Assembly (NCBI GenBank): GCA_902493375.1
Contig: CABUPH010000008.1
Location: 1-64,000 of the forward strand
DNA: 64,000 nt
Direction of reading: 5' to 3'
From: an uncultured Collinsella sp.
Lineage (GTDB): Bacteria > Actinomycetota > Coriobacteriia > Coriobacteriales > Coriobacteriaceae
Of this stretch, positions 40,321 through 48,657 are shown in pieces (position 1 is the stretch's first letter; every line of letters starts with the position of its first letter). The position numbers and the translations under genes are program-made. Below the pieces are notes generated by a model. The model had not been told where the DNA came from, did not search any database, and saw only the letters and a program-made list of their open reading frames with translations.

Positions 40321-41343
40321 ATGAGCAAAGAGTGTGTCGAGCAGGTCGAAGGCGCAGGGGCTTCGGTGCCGATGACCGATATATCGAACATTGATGTGCC
40401 CGAGGGCACCGACGAGCTCAGCCGCAACACCCGTCGCGCATGGCGCGACCGCTTGAACAGCGCTTCGACGCGCAAGATGATCACGGGCGTCTTGGCTACG
40501 CTGGTGGGCGGTTCGTTTTGGGGCTTCTCGGGCACCAGCGCGAGCTTTCTGTTCGATACCTACCACGTCGACACCTTGTGGCTTATGAGCGTGCGTCAGA
40601 TTCTCGCCGGTCTACTCTTTATGGCCGTGGTTGTTACGCGCGACCGCGAGCGCCTGATTAAGCTCTGGACCACACCCGCCGATCGCAAGCAGCTGCTGCT
40701 CTTTACCGCCTTTGGCCTGCTGTTCAACCAGTTTTGCTATCTTTCGGCCGTGCGCCTGACGAACGCCGGAACCGCGACAGTGCTCCAGTGCCTGCAGCTC
40801 GTTATCATCATGGGCTACACCTGCGCGATCGATCGCCGCATGCCGCGTACTCGCGAAGTCATCGGCATTGGCCTGGCTCTGGGTGGAACCTTTTTAATCG
40901 CCACCGGCGGCGACCCCACCAGCCTGAATATCTCGCCGCTTGGCCTGGCAGCAGGTCTTATGTGTGCGGTCAGCGCCGCGTGTATGGCGGTGATTCCCGC
41001 CAAGATCCTGCCCGAATACGGCAGCCCCATCGTCACGGGCTCGGCAATGCTCACGGCGGGCGTGATCTCATGTGTCTTCGTGCAGCCCTGGGCGCATATG
41101 CCGGCACTCGACGCTGCCGGCGTCGAGGCGCTCGCGGTGTTCGTGGTTATCGGCTCGTTTTTTGCTTACATGCTCTATATGCAGGGCGTTAAGGACATCG
41201 GCTCGGTGCGTGCGAGCCTCATCGGAACTGTGGAGCCGGTTTCGGCGACCATCACCAGCGCCGTTATGCTGGGCACGGTGTTTTTGCCGACCGACCTTAT
41301 CGGCTTTGCCATGATCATCGTGATGATGTTCCTCACGGTGTAG
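40321..41343 (+). CDS. EamA/DMT-superfamily permease
   Basis: This encodes 340 residues. ATG 40321 follows GGGGGAGTGGA. The first 55 residues are polar and cytoplasmic, then ten helices in two EamA repeats follow (about 58-195 and 205-338), opening with TLVGGSFWGFSGTSASFLF. Family relatives export amino acids or other metabolites. It is similar in length and repeat structure to the DMT gene at 15779 but lacks that protein's C-terminal tail. It stands alone after the tRNA gene, so there is no contextual clue to substrate. Confidence 0.86.
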   Translation: MSKECVEQVEGAGASVPMTDISNIDVPEGTDELSRNTRRAWRDRLNSASTRKMITGVLATLVGGSFWGFSGTSASFLFDTYHVDTLWLMSVRQILAGLLFMAVVVTRDRERLIKLWTTPADRKQLLLFTAFGLLFNQFCYLSAVRLTNAGTATVLQCLQLVIIMGYTCAIDRRMPRTREVIGIGLALGGTFLIATGGDPTSLNISPLGLAAGLMCAVSAACMAVIPAKILPEYGSPIVTGSAMLTAGVISCVFVQPWAHMPALDAAGVEALAVFVVIGSFFAYMLYMQGVKDIGSVRASLIGTVEPVSATITSAVMLGTVFLPTDLIGFAMIIVMMFLTV

Positions 41344-41491
41344 CTGGCGCCGCCGCCAGACAGAAAAGGTGTTGTGCCGCATTTTCGCCAATTGATGTCC
41401 GTGTCTGGAGTTTAGCTGTCGATGCTCAAAATGCCATAAACTAGTAACGTTATGGACTTTTTCATTGCGACTCAATTGCGAGGATTTCTTT

Positions 41492-43804
41492 ATGGCTGGT
41501 AATCACTTTAAGGGCAGCGATAGCGGCCGTCCTGCAGTTCCGCCGCGTCCGAACGGGGCTGGTAAGGACGGCACGCCGGGCGGCGCTGGACAGGGCGGTT
41601 CCGGTAAGCGCGTGTCCCCGGGCGAGACGGCGATGTTTACCGCTCTGTACGAGCAGTCTCAAAAGGCAAAAAAGACCGGCCGTGCAAAAGGGAATGTCTT
41701 TGCGGGCGGTGCAACCTCCGCGTCGCAGCCGAGCGGGGCTCCTTCGGTGCCTGCGAACAACGCAGGTGCTGCCAACGCCGCGAATGCTGCCGGCAACGTT
41801 AATGCCGGCAAGGCCGACAACAATACTCCCTCTGCCGGTGGCGCGGGGCTTACGGGTAACCTTGGTACGATTTACACCGGCGCCTCCGAGACTGGCACGT
41901 TCGCCCGCCTGGATGATAGCGGTGCCGAGTTTGCGGGCTCGGGTTCCAAGGAAGATTATTACGATTTTGGCTTGAACTACGGTAGCGATGCTTCGTCGAG
42001 TTCGACCTCTGACGGTCTGGTCCGTCATCGCCATCGCAAGGGCGAGGGCAAGAAGCGTCACACTGGCGCCATTATTGCCGCTGTAGTCGCGGTGCTTCTC
42101 GTTGCGCTTGGCGCAAGCGGCTTTATGCTGCTTAACTCGGCAAAGACCGTAAAGAGCGAAGCGAAGGAGGCTGTCGAGATCGTCGGTGGCCTTAAGGACA
42201 AGGTCACGTCGGGCGATTTTTCGACGCTGCCTGACGACGCGAAGAAGATCGATGAGCTCTGTAACAGTATGAAGGCGGAGACCTCGAGCCCGCTGTGGGC
42301 GGCGGCTTCGTTTATCCCGGTGTATGGCAGCGATATCAATGCGGCCCGCACCATGATTGACGCCCTGTCCGATGTCTCGAGCAATGCGCTGGTTCCCATG
42401 GCCGATAACCTTTCGCAGGCTACGCCCGGCAAGCTGTTCCAGGACGGCATGATTAACGTGTCCGCGCTGCAGGCGGTCGCCGATTCGCTTTCCGATAGCT
42501 CCAAGGTGTTCAAGAGCGCCAACGAGAAGGTCCAGGGCATTGGCGATACTCATATTTCCCAGGTGACCGAGCTGGTCGATAAGGCCAAGGACGGCTTTGC
42601 CACCCTCAACGGCGCGGTTGACGCGGCGGAGAAGGTCGCCCCCGTCCTTCCCCAGATGCTCGGCGCCAACGGCCAGACGCGCAACTACCTTATGTACGCC
42701 ATGAACAACGTCGAGATTCGTGCTTGCGGCGGCTTTGGCGGTTCGCAGGGCCTGATTTCGGTCACTGACGGCCAGATGTCGATTGGCGAGTTTGTTCCCC
42801 GCATTGGACTCAGCGAGGATGAGGCAGTCGAGAGCGTCGACGAAGAGGATGAAGCGCTGTTCGGCAACCACAGTAACCTGTACAACTCGGGCAATACCTA
42901 TTCGCCTGATTGGCCCCGCAACTCGCAGCGTGTCGCCGCGCTGTGGAAGTCCCAGTATGGACAGGACGTTGATGGCGTCATCGGTATCGACCCGGTGTTC
43001 CTGCAGTATCTGCTGGGCCTGGTCGGTAACGTGTCACTGCCCGACGGAACGGTTGTCGACGGCACCAACGCCGCAAAGGTCCTCATGCACGATGTGTACT
43101 GGAACTATCCGGTCGAGGAGTCTGACGGCATCTTTGCATCCGTCGCCAGCGCTGCCTTCGACAAGATCCTTGGCGGTATCGGCGATGTCGATGTTACGAA
43201 GCTTGTCAGCGCCGTTGAGCGCGGTGCCGAAGAGGGCCGCCTGATCGCTTGGATGAGAAACGATGATGAGCAGAATGCCATCAAAGAGACGGGCATTGAC
43301 GCTTCGCTGCCCGATCCGGATGATCCGAGTGCCGATCCCGTTGCCGGCGTTTACTTTAACAACCTGAGCTTCTCCAAGCTCGACTGGTATCTGAACGCCG
43401 ACACTCAGATTGGTCAGGGCGTGAAGAATGGCGACGGCACGTGTTCCTATCGCATCACCGTTACCCTGACGAACATCATGACGCAGGAGGAGGCTGGCAA
43501 GCTGCCCGACTACGTTGCGGCGAGCGCACCCGATGCCGCGCGTGACGACGAGCGTCTGAATGTCTCGTTGTTTGCCCCGACGGGCGGCAACATCAGTGAC
43601 CTTACGGTTGAGGGCACCCAGTTTGGTCTTGGTGCCGCTACGTGGCATGGAATCCCCTTCTATTCGGGCACCGTTGACCTGCATGCTGGCGAGACGACGA
43701 CGATCACGTATACGCTGACCACGTCGGCCGAGGCGGGGGACAAGCCGCTTACGCTGCGTCAGACTCCTACATGCCAGGCGGCTCGCGACAGCGCGTCGGC
43801 GTAG
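41492..43804 (+). CDS. DUF4012-type membrane-anchored cell-envelope protein
   Basis: This encodes 770 residues; ATG 41492 lies 7 bases after GCGAGGA. The first 185 residues are a disordered, Gly/Ala/Asn-rich cytoplasmic segment. A basic patch (HRHRKGEGKKRH) precedes one transmembrane helix (about 191-213). The extracellular part contains a helical region (about 215-395) and the DUF4012 domain (about 395-740) with NYLMYAMNNVEIRACGGFGG and GVIGIDPVFLQYLLGL. Such proteins are linked to envelope polysaccharides in actinobacteria, but the function is not established. glmM, which supplies cell-wall precursors, follows after a terminator. Confidence 0.82.
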   Translation: MAGNHFKGSDSGRPAVPPRPNGAGKDGTPGGAGQGGSGKRVSPGETAMFTALYEQSQKAKKTGRAKGNVFAGGATSASQPSGAPSVPANNAGAANAANAAGNVNAGKADNNTPSAGGAGLTGNLGTIYTGASETGTFARLDDSGAEFAGSGSKEDYYDFGLNYGSDASSSSTSDGLVRHRHRKGEGKKRHTGAIIAAVVAVLLVALGASGFMLLNSAKTVKSEAKEAVEIVGGLKDKVTSGDFSTLPDDAKKIDELCNSMKAETSSPLWAAASFIPVYGSDINAARTMIDALSDVSSNALVPMADNLSQATPGKLFQDGMINVSALQAVADSLSDSSKVFKSANEKVQGIGDTHISQVTELVDKAKDGFATLNGAVDAAEKVAPVLPQMLGANGQTRNYLMYAMNNVEIRACGGFGGSQGLISVTDGQMSIGEFVPRIGLSEDEAVESVDEEDEALFGNHSNLYNSGNTYSPDWPRNSQRVAALWKSQYGQDVDGVIGIDPVFLQYLLGLVGNVSLPDGTVVDGTNAAKVLMHDVYWNYPVEESDGIFASVASAAFDKILGGIGDVDVTKLVSAVERGAEEGRLIAWMRNDDEQNAIKETGIDASLPDPDDPSADPVAGVYFNNLSFSKLDWYLNADTQIGQGVKNGDGTCSYRITVTLTNIMTQEEAGKLPDYVAASAPDAARDDERLNVSLFAPTGGNISDLTVEGTQFGLGAATWHGIPFYSGTVDLHAGETTTITYTLTTSAEAGDKPLTLRQTPTCQAARDSASA

Positions 43805-43841
43805 GGTTTTTCTGGTAGCGCAGATAATCGAGTACCATTTT

Positions 43842-43874
43842 GGGGCGGACAGGCAATCTGTTCGCCCCTATTTT
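43842..43874 (+). terminator. terminator between DUF4012 gene and glmM
   Basis: An 11-bp stem with one wobble (GGGGCGGACAG, 43842-43852, with 43858-43868) encloses GCAAT and is followed by TATTTTGT. It ends just before the glmM ribosome binding site. Confidence 0.82.
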
Positions 43875-43887
43875 GTAAGGAGAGCGC

Positions 43888-45219
43888 ATGAAGTACTTTG
43901 GCACCGACGGCTTTCGCGGCGAGGCCAACGTTGGGCTGACGGTAGAGCACGCTTATAAGATTGGCCGTTTTGTGGGCTGGTATTACGGTGCCAACCGCGA
44001 GCGCAAGGCGCGCGTTATCGTGGGCAAGGACACACGTCGCTCGAGTTATATGTTCGAGGCGGCGCTGGTGAGCGGTCTGGTCGCGAGCGGTGCGGACGCC
44101 TATATGCTGCACGTGATTCCGACGCCGGGCGTGGCGCATCAGACCGTGGAGGGCTGCTTCGATTGCGGCATCATGATCAGCGCGAGCCACAACCCGTTTT
44201 GCGATAACGGCATTAAGCTCGTCAATAGCGACGGTTTTAAGATGGACGAGGACGTACTGGAGCTCATCGAGGACTACATCGATGGCAAGAGCGAGGTGCC
44301 GCTGGCCACGGGCAACCACATCGGCGCCACGGTGGACTACATGCAGGGCCGCAACCGCTACATTGCTTCGCTCATCGCCAGCGCGAACTTTTCGCTGCAG
44401 GGCGTCAAGATCGGTATCGACTGCGCCAACGGCTCGGCTTCCTCGGTGGCCAAGCCGGTGTTCGACGCGCTGGGCGCCGACGTGCGCGTGATCAACGCCG
44501 CGCCCGATGGTTTTAACATCAACGTCGACTGCGGCTCCACGCATATGGAGCGTTTGCAGCGCCATGTGGTGGAGCAGGGCCTGGACGTGGGCTTTGCCTA
44601 CGACGGCGATGCCGACCGATGCCTGGCCGTGGATGAGCGCGGTCGCGTGGTAGACGGCGACCAGATCCTGTACGTGTGCGGCGTGTATCTGAACAAGCAC
44701 GGGCGACTCTCGGGCGGTACCGTGGTGCCGACGATTGCCAGCAACTTTGGTCTTGTCAAGTCGCTGGAGCTTGCCGGCCTGAGCGCCGTGACCAGCGGCG
44801 TGGGCGACCGTCACGTGTATGCCAAGATGCGCGAGGGCGGTTACAGCCTGGGTGGCGAGCAGACGGGCCATACGATCTTTGGCGATATCGAGCGCACGGG
44901 CGATGGCATTATGACCTCGCTGCGCGTGATGGAAGTGATTCGTGCCGAGCGCGAGACGCTCTCGCAGCTCACGGCTCCGTGCAAGCTGCTGCCGCAGGCG
45001 CAGGTGGCCGTGCACGTGGCGGACAAGGACGCCGCGCTCGAGAACATGGGCGTGCAGAACGCCATCGCCGAGGCCGAGGCTGCGCTGGCAGGCGAGGGCC
45101 GCGTGCTCGTGCGCAAGAGCGGAACCGAGTCGGTTATCCGCGTGCTGGCCGAGGCGCCCGACCAAGCATCCGCCGATGCCGCCATGAAGCGCATCGCCGC
45201 CGCGCTGGAAGCTCTGTAA
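43888..45219 (+). CDS. glmM: phosphoglucosamine mutase
   Basis: This encodes 443 residues; ATG 43888 follows AAGGAGAGC. It interconverts glucosamine-6-phosphate and glucosamine-1-phosphate for peptidoglycan precursor synthesis. The start KYFGTDGFRGEANV is diagnostic of GlmM. The phosphoserine Ser100 lies in MISASHNPF, the magnesium loop is DGDADR, and the sugar-binding GGEQTGHTIF and phosphate-binding RKSGTESVIRV segments follow. All catalytic elements are intact. A solo half of repeat R2 lies 6 bases after the stop. Confidence 0.97.
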   Translation: MKYFGTDGFRGEANVGLTVEHAYKIGRFVGWYYGANRERKARVIVGKDTRRSSYMFEAALVSGLVASGADAYMLHVIPTPGVAHQTVEGCFDCGIMISASHNPFCDNGIKLVNSDGFKMDEDVLELIEDYIDGKSEVPLATGNHIGATVDYMQGRNRYIASLIASANFSLQGVKIGIDCANGSASSVAKPVFDALGADVRVINAAPDGFNINVDCGSTHMERLQRHVVEQGLDVGFAYDGDADRCLAVDERGRVVDGDQILYVCGVYLNKHGRLSGGTVVPTIASNFGLVKSLELAGLSAVTSGVGDRHVYAKMREGGYSLGGEQTGHTIFGDIERTGDGIMTSLRVMEVIRAERETLSQLTAPCKLLPQAQVAVHVADKDAALENMGVQNAIAEAEAALAGEGRVLVRKSGTESVIRVLAEAPDQASADAAMKRIAAALEAL

Positions 45220-45224
45220 GATAG

Positions 45225-45251
45225 TCATTGGGGACGTTCTTAAACGACTAG
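45225..45251. repeat. solo half of palindromic repeat R2
   Basis: These 27 bases are identical to the left half of R2 copy 2 (23781-23807), but the right arm is absent and the sequence runs into a different hairpin at 45256. Confidence 0.85.
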
Positions 45252-45255
45252 GTGG

Positions 45256-45294
45256 AAAGGGGACGCTGCGGATTGGTTCCACGGCGTCCCCTTT
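45256..45294. terminator. shared hairpin between glmM and carboxypeptidase genes
   Basis: A perfect 11-bp stem AAAGGGGACGC (45256-45266) with 45284-45294 lies between converging genes. Short T runs within the stem ends make it a plausible bidirectional terminator. Confidence 0.65.
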
Positions 45295-45316
45295 GCGTTG
45301 GCGTGTCGGTTATGCC

Positions 45317-46891
45317 TTACAGCTCGTAGAGCGTGGTGAACTTGTCCTGCAGGTAGCTGCAGTAGTAGCGGGCATCGAACGCCATGCCGCACGCGCCCTT
45401 GATGAGCTCCGGCGCGTCCTTGGCGCGGCCCCACTGCCAAATGTGCTCGCCCAGCCAGGCGCGGACGGGTGTCAGGTCGCCGCTCGCGCAGGCGCCGGTA
45501 AGGTCGACGCCGTCGCGGCACATGGCCGGCACAAACATGGCGTCGTAGGCGCTGCCCAGCGCATAGGTGGGGAAGTAGCCAAACGAGCCGCCGCTCCAGT
45601 GCGTATCCTGTAGGCAGCCGTGCGTGTCGTCGGGAACGGGAATGCCCAGGTACTCATCCATGAAGCGGTTCCAAAGCGCGGGGATGTCCTTGGCCGTGGC
45701 CTCGCCGGCAAACAGCATGCGCTCGATCTCGTAGCGCACCATAACGTGTAGCGGATAGGTGAGCTCGTCGGCCTCGGTGCGGATCAGCGAAGGCTGCGCG
45801 ATGTTCACGGCGTGGTAGAGCGTGTCCTCGTCGACGTCGCCGTAGACCTCGGGTGCGTGGCGGCGCAGCACCTCGAGCAGCGGTCCCATAAAGGCGCGGC
45901 TGCGACCCACGGTGTTCTCGAAAAAGCGGCTCTGGCTCTCGTGGATGCCCATGGAGGTGCCGCCCTCAAGACAGGTGCGCGCATAGGCGGGATTGACGCC
46001 CAGCTCGTACATGGCGTGTCCCGCCTCGTGGATGATGCTGTAGACGTTGGAGATGCAATCGTCCTCGTAGATGTGTGTCGCGATGCGCGCGTCACCCACG
46101 GCAAAGCCCTCGCTAAACGGGTGTTCGGTAAAGGCAAGCGCGGTGTCGTTCAGGTTCAGGCCGACGAGCTTCATAAGGTCGAAGCTCATGGCGCGCTGGG
46201 CGGCCTCGGGCACGCGGGCGTGCAAAAAGTCGGCAGCGGGCTGCTGGCCGCGCTCGCCGATGGCGTGCACGAGCGGCACGACCGTCGCCTTGACCTCATC
46301 GCAAAACGCGTCGAAGCTCTTGGCAGAAAGGCCGCGCTCGTACTGGTCGAGCCAAACGTCGTATGGGTCGCGCTTGGGGTCCATGAGCTCGGCCTGATGC
46401 TTAAGTTGGGCGACGATTCTATCCACATAGGGCTCAAAGCTTGCCCAGTCGTTGGCCGCCTTGGCCTTGTGCCACACGGCGTCTGCCTCGCAGGTGAGCC
46501 TGGTCCAGGCCTCGGCCTCCTCGGTGGGGATGACGCTTGCCTCGCGCTGGTCGCGGCCGAGCACGCGGATCTCGTCGAGCAGCTGCGGGTCGTCGATCTT
46601 GCCTCCGGCGACCGTCTCACGCGCGAGAGAGCGCACAAGCTCAACGGACTTCTCGCTGGTCAAGAGTTTGTGATGCTCGCCGGCAAGGGTGCCCATGGCA
46701 TCGGCGCGGGCCGCGGCGCCGTTGGCGGGGGCAATCGTCGCGCCATCGAACTCGGCAATTTTGAGCAGGTACTCGCGGGTCCACAGTTTGCCTTCGAGCT
46801 TGCGGAATTTTTTGACGGCCTTATCGACCTTGATGCCGTTGGGCGTCTTGCCCGCTGCGGGCTTGGCTTTCTTATCGTGCTTCTTTCCCAT
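45317..46891 (-). CDS. M32-family (Taq) carboxypeptidase
   Basis: This encodes 524 residues, close to the family norm. The ATG at 46891 follows AAGGA at about 6 bases on its strand; a longer frame upstream lacks a ribosome binding site. The zinc motif HEAGH (in SIIHEAGHAMYELG) provides two His ligands and the catalytic Glu; the third ligand Glu is in the GIHESQSRFFEN segment. The protein is otherwise alpha-helical and cytosolic. It has a Lys-rich N-terminus. M32 enzymes remove C-terminal residues broadly from peptides. Confidence 0.94.
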   Translation of the reverse strand: MGKKHDKKAKPAAGKTPNGIKVDKAVKKFRKLEGKLWTREYLLKIAEFDGATIAPANGAAARADAMGTLAGEHHKLLTSEKSVELVRSLARETVAGGKIDDPQLLDEIRVLGRDQREASVIPTEEAEAWTRLTCEADAVWHKAKAANDWASFEPYVDRIVAQLKHQAELMDPKRDPYDVWLDQYERGLSAKSFDAFCDEVKATVVPLVHAIGERGQQPAADFLHARVPEAAQRAMSFDLMKLVGLNLNDTALAFTEHPFSEGFAVGDARIATHIYEDDCISNVYSIIHEAGHAMYELGVNPAYARTCLEGGTSMGIHESQSRFFENTVGRSRAFMGPLLEVLRRHAPEVYGDVDEDTLYHAVNIAQPSLIRTEADELTYPLHVMVRYEIERMLFAGEATAKDIPALWNRFMDEYLGIPVPDDTHGCLQDTHWSGGSFGYFPTYALGSAYDAMFVPAMCRDGVDLTGACASGDLTPVRAWLGEHIWQWGRAKDAPELIKGACGMAFDARYYCSYLQDKFTTLYEL

Positions 46892-47032
46892 ACCATATCC
46901 TTGATCTCGCAGGCCGAGCGCCGCAGGCGGATGCACGGCCAGTTTGCACAACTACCTGCCTTGTACCCAGCACGAACAAAACGGAACGCGGCGATGCACT
47001 CGCGAAATGTGTTATCCTATAGCCCAATGCGT

Positions 47033-47310
47033 TGACGGAGAGGGTTTTGCCCGCCGTGTCGCCGGCAAGAGAGGGAAGGTCATGGGCTGCAAGCCTTCCT
47101 GCGGTGGCAAGGGCCAAGCGTTCACTCCCGAGCAGCGACCTCAACGGGCGCGCGGCCAGCGGCGGCGATGTCCCCAGTAGGGAAGCCGTGAGCCTCGCGA
47201 CAAGAGGCACAGAGTGGGCGCGGCGGGCCAGACATCCGTCGGGTCAAACAAGGTGGTACCGCGGAATTCAACCGTCCTTGGGCAATGCACATGCCCGAGG
47301 ACGGTTTTTT
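47033..47310 (+). ncRNA. T-box riboswitch controlling pheST
   Basis: The conserved T-box AAGGTGGTACCGCG lies at 47250-47263 and pairs with uncharged tRNA ends in this class. A terminator follows: ACCGTCCT-T-GGGCA (47271-47284) pairs with 47292-47305 and is followed by TTTTTT. The probable specifier codon is TTC (Phe) at 47121-47123, in the usual context before ACTCCCGAGC. Uncharged tRNA-Phe would stabilise the antiterminator and allow pheST expression. A TATCCT -10-like hexamer lies near 47012. Confidence 0.93.
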
Positions 47311-47396
47311 GTTACCGAACCGGGCCGCGTTTTCGCAACGCCAGGCGGCGGCAGTCGTCCCGGCGAGCGGGGAACGCGAGAGACGAAAGGGAAGAC

Positions 47397-48473
47397 ATGA
47401 GTCTGATTGATGATCTGGTCAAACTCGAGGAAGAGGCCAAGGAGCTCGTCGCCGGCGCCGACGACGCCGCCAAGCTCGAGGCCGCGCGCGTTGAGCTGCT
47501 CGGCCGCAAGGGTCGTATTACCGGCCTGATGCGCATGATGGGTAAACTCGCCCCCGAGGATCGCCCCATGATGGGCAAGCGCGCCAACGAGATGCGCCAG
47601 CTGATCGAGGGCATGCTCGACGAGCGCACCACCGAGATGAAGGCCGCCGCCCTCAAACACGCACTCGAGCACGAGGCCGTCGATATCACGCTGCCGGGCA
47701 TCCGTCCGCAGATCGGTCACCAGCACCTGATCAAGCAGATCATCGAGGAGGCCGAGGACATCTTCTGCGGCATCGGCTACACCGTCGAGTCCGGCCCCAT
47801 GGTCGATACCTCCTACTACAACTTCACCGCGCTCAACGCGCCCATGGATCACCCGAGCCGCTCGGCTCGCGACACGTTCTATGTGGTCGACAACAACCCC
47901 GGCAGCGTCGCGCATCCCGAGGCTCACGCTCACGGCGAGTCCGACGTGCTGCTGCGCACCCAGACCTCGGGCGTGCAGATCCACACCATGGAGTCGCAGA
48001 AGCCGCCCATCTACATGATCTGCCCGGGCACCGTCTACCGTCCCGACACGGCCGACGCCTGCCACCTGCCGCAGTTCAACCAGATCGAGGGCCTGGTCGT
48101 CGACGAGGGTATCACCTTTGGCGATCTTAAGGGCACGCTCGACTACTTTGTTAAGTGCATGTTTGGCGAGGATCGCAAGACGCGCTATCGCCCGCACTTC
48201 TTCCCCTTCACCGAGCCTTCCTGCGAGGTGGACGTGAGCTGCCACGTGTGCGGCGGCAAGGGCTGCAACTTCTGCAAGCACAGCGGCTGGATCGAGATCC
48301 TGGGCTGCGGCATGGTCGACCCCAACGTCCTGATCAACTGCGGCATCGACCCCGAGAAGTACACCGGCTTCGCCTTTGGTATTGGCGCCGAGCGCGTCGC
48401 GGCACTGCGCTACGACCTGCCCGACCTCAGAACTCTCATGACAGGCGATATGCGTTTCCTGAATCAGTTCTAG
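47397..48473 (+). CDS. pheS: phenylalanyl-tRNA synthetase alpha subunit
   Basis: This encodes 358 residues; ATG 47397 follows AAAGGGAAG. The N-terminal 90 residues form the coiled-coil tRNA-binding arm. The class II catalytic core carries motif 2 (YRPDTADACHLPQFNQIEGL) and motif 3 (GFAFGIGAERVAALRYDL). An unusual CHVCGGKGCNFC stretch between them has four closely spaced Cys and may bind zinc, as in some other PheS proteins. PheS pairs with PheT as a heterotetramer. Its transcript starts with the T-box leader. Confidence 0.97.
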   Translation: MSLIDDLVKLEEEAKELVAGADDAAKLEAARVELLGRKGRITGLMRMMGKLAPEDRPMMGKRANEMRQLIEGMLDERTTEMKAAALKHALEHEAVDITLPGIRPQIGHQHLIKQIIEEAEDIFCGIGYTVESGPMVDTSYYNFTALNAPMDHPSRSARDTFYVVDNNPGSVAHPEAHAHGESDVLLRTQTSGVQIHTMESQKPPIYMICPGTVYRPDTADACHLPQFNQIEGLVVDEGITFGDLKGTLDYFVKCMFGEDRKTRYRPHFFPFTEPSCEVDVSCHVCGGKGCNFCKHSGWIEILGCGMVDPNVLINCGIDPEKYTGFAFGIGAERVAALRYDLPDLRTLMTGDMRFLNQF

Positions 48474-48485
48474 GCTGCGGCTTGC

Positions 48486-48570
48486 CCAAGCACGGCACCT
48501 CGGCGCTCATTCGTCGCTTGCGTACCAAAGTACGCGGCGCTCCTCTTTCGGGCCGATCTGCCGCACTTGG
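48486..48570. repeat. R1-related hairpin between pheS and pheT
   Basis: The outer arms CCAAGCACGGCA (48486-48497) and 48559-48570 pair at 10 of 12 positions. The centre GCGTAC-CAAA-GTACGC (48520-48535), then 4 bases, then CTCCTCTTTC matches the centre of R1 copy 2 (23672-23701) with the same spacing. It sits within an operon, 13 bases after the pheS stop. Confidence 0.7.
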
Positions 48571-48657
48571 ACAACCCTCGCTTTGTAAGGAATGTTCACA
48601 AAGTTGAAGTTTCCACCTGCATCTCTTCGCAGGCTTTCAGTATGAAAGGAGAGCTAG

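Noticed and set aside
46944..47180. Open frames within the pheS leader
   Set aside because: The region is explained by T-box structure; the frames lack ribosome binding sites and cross conserved RNA elements.
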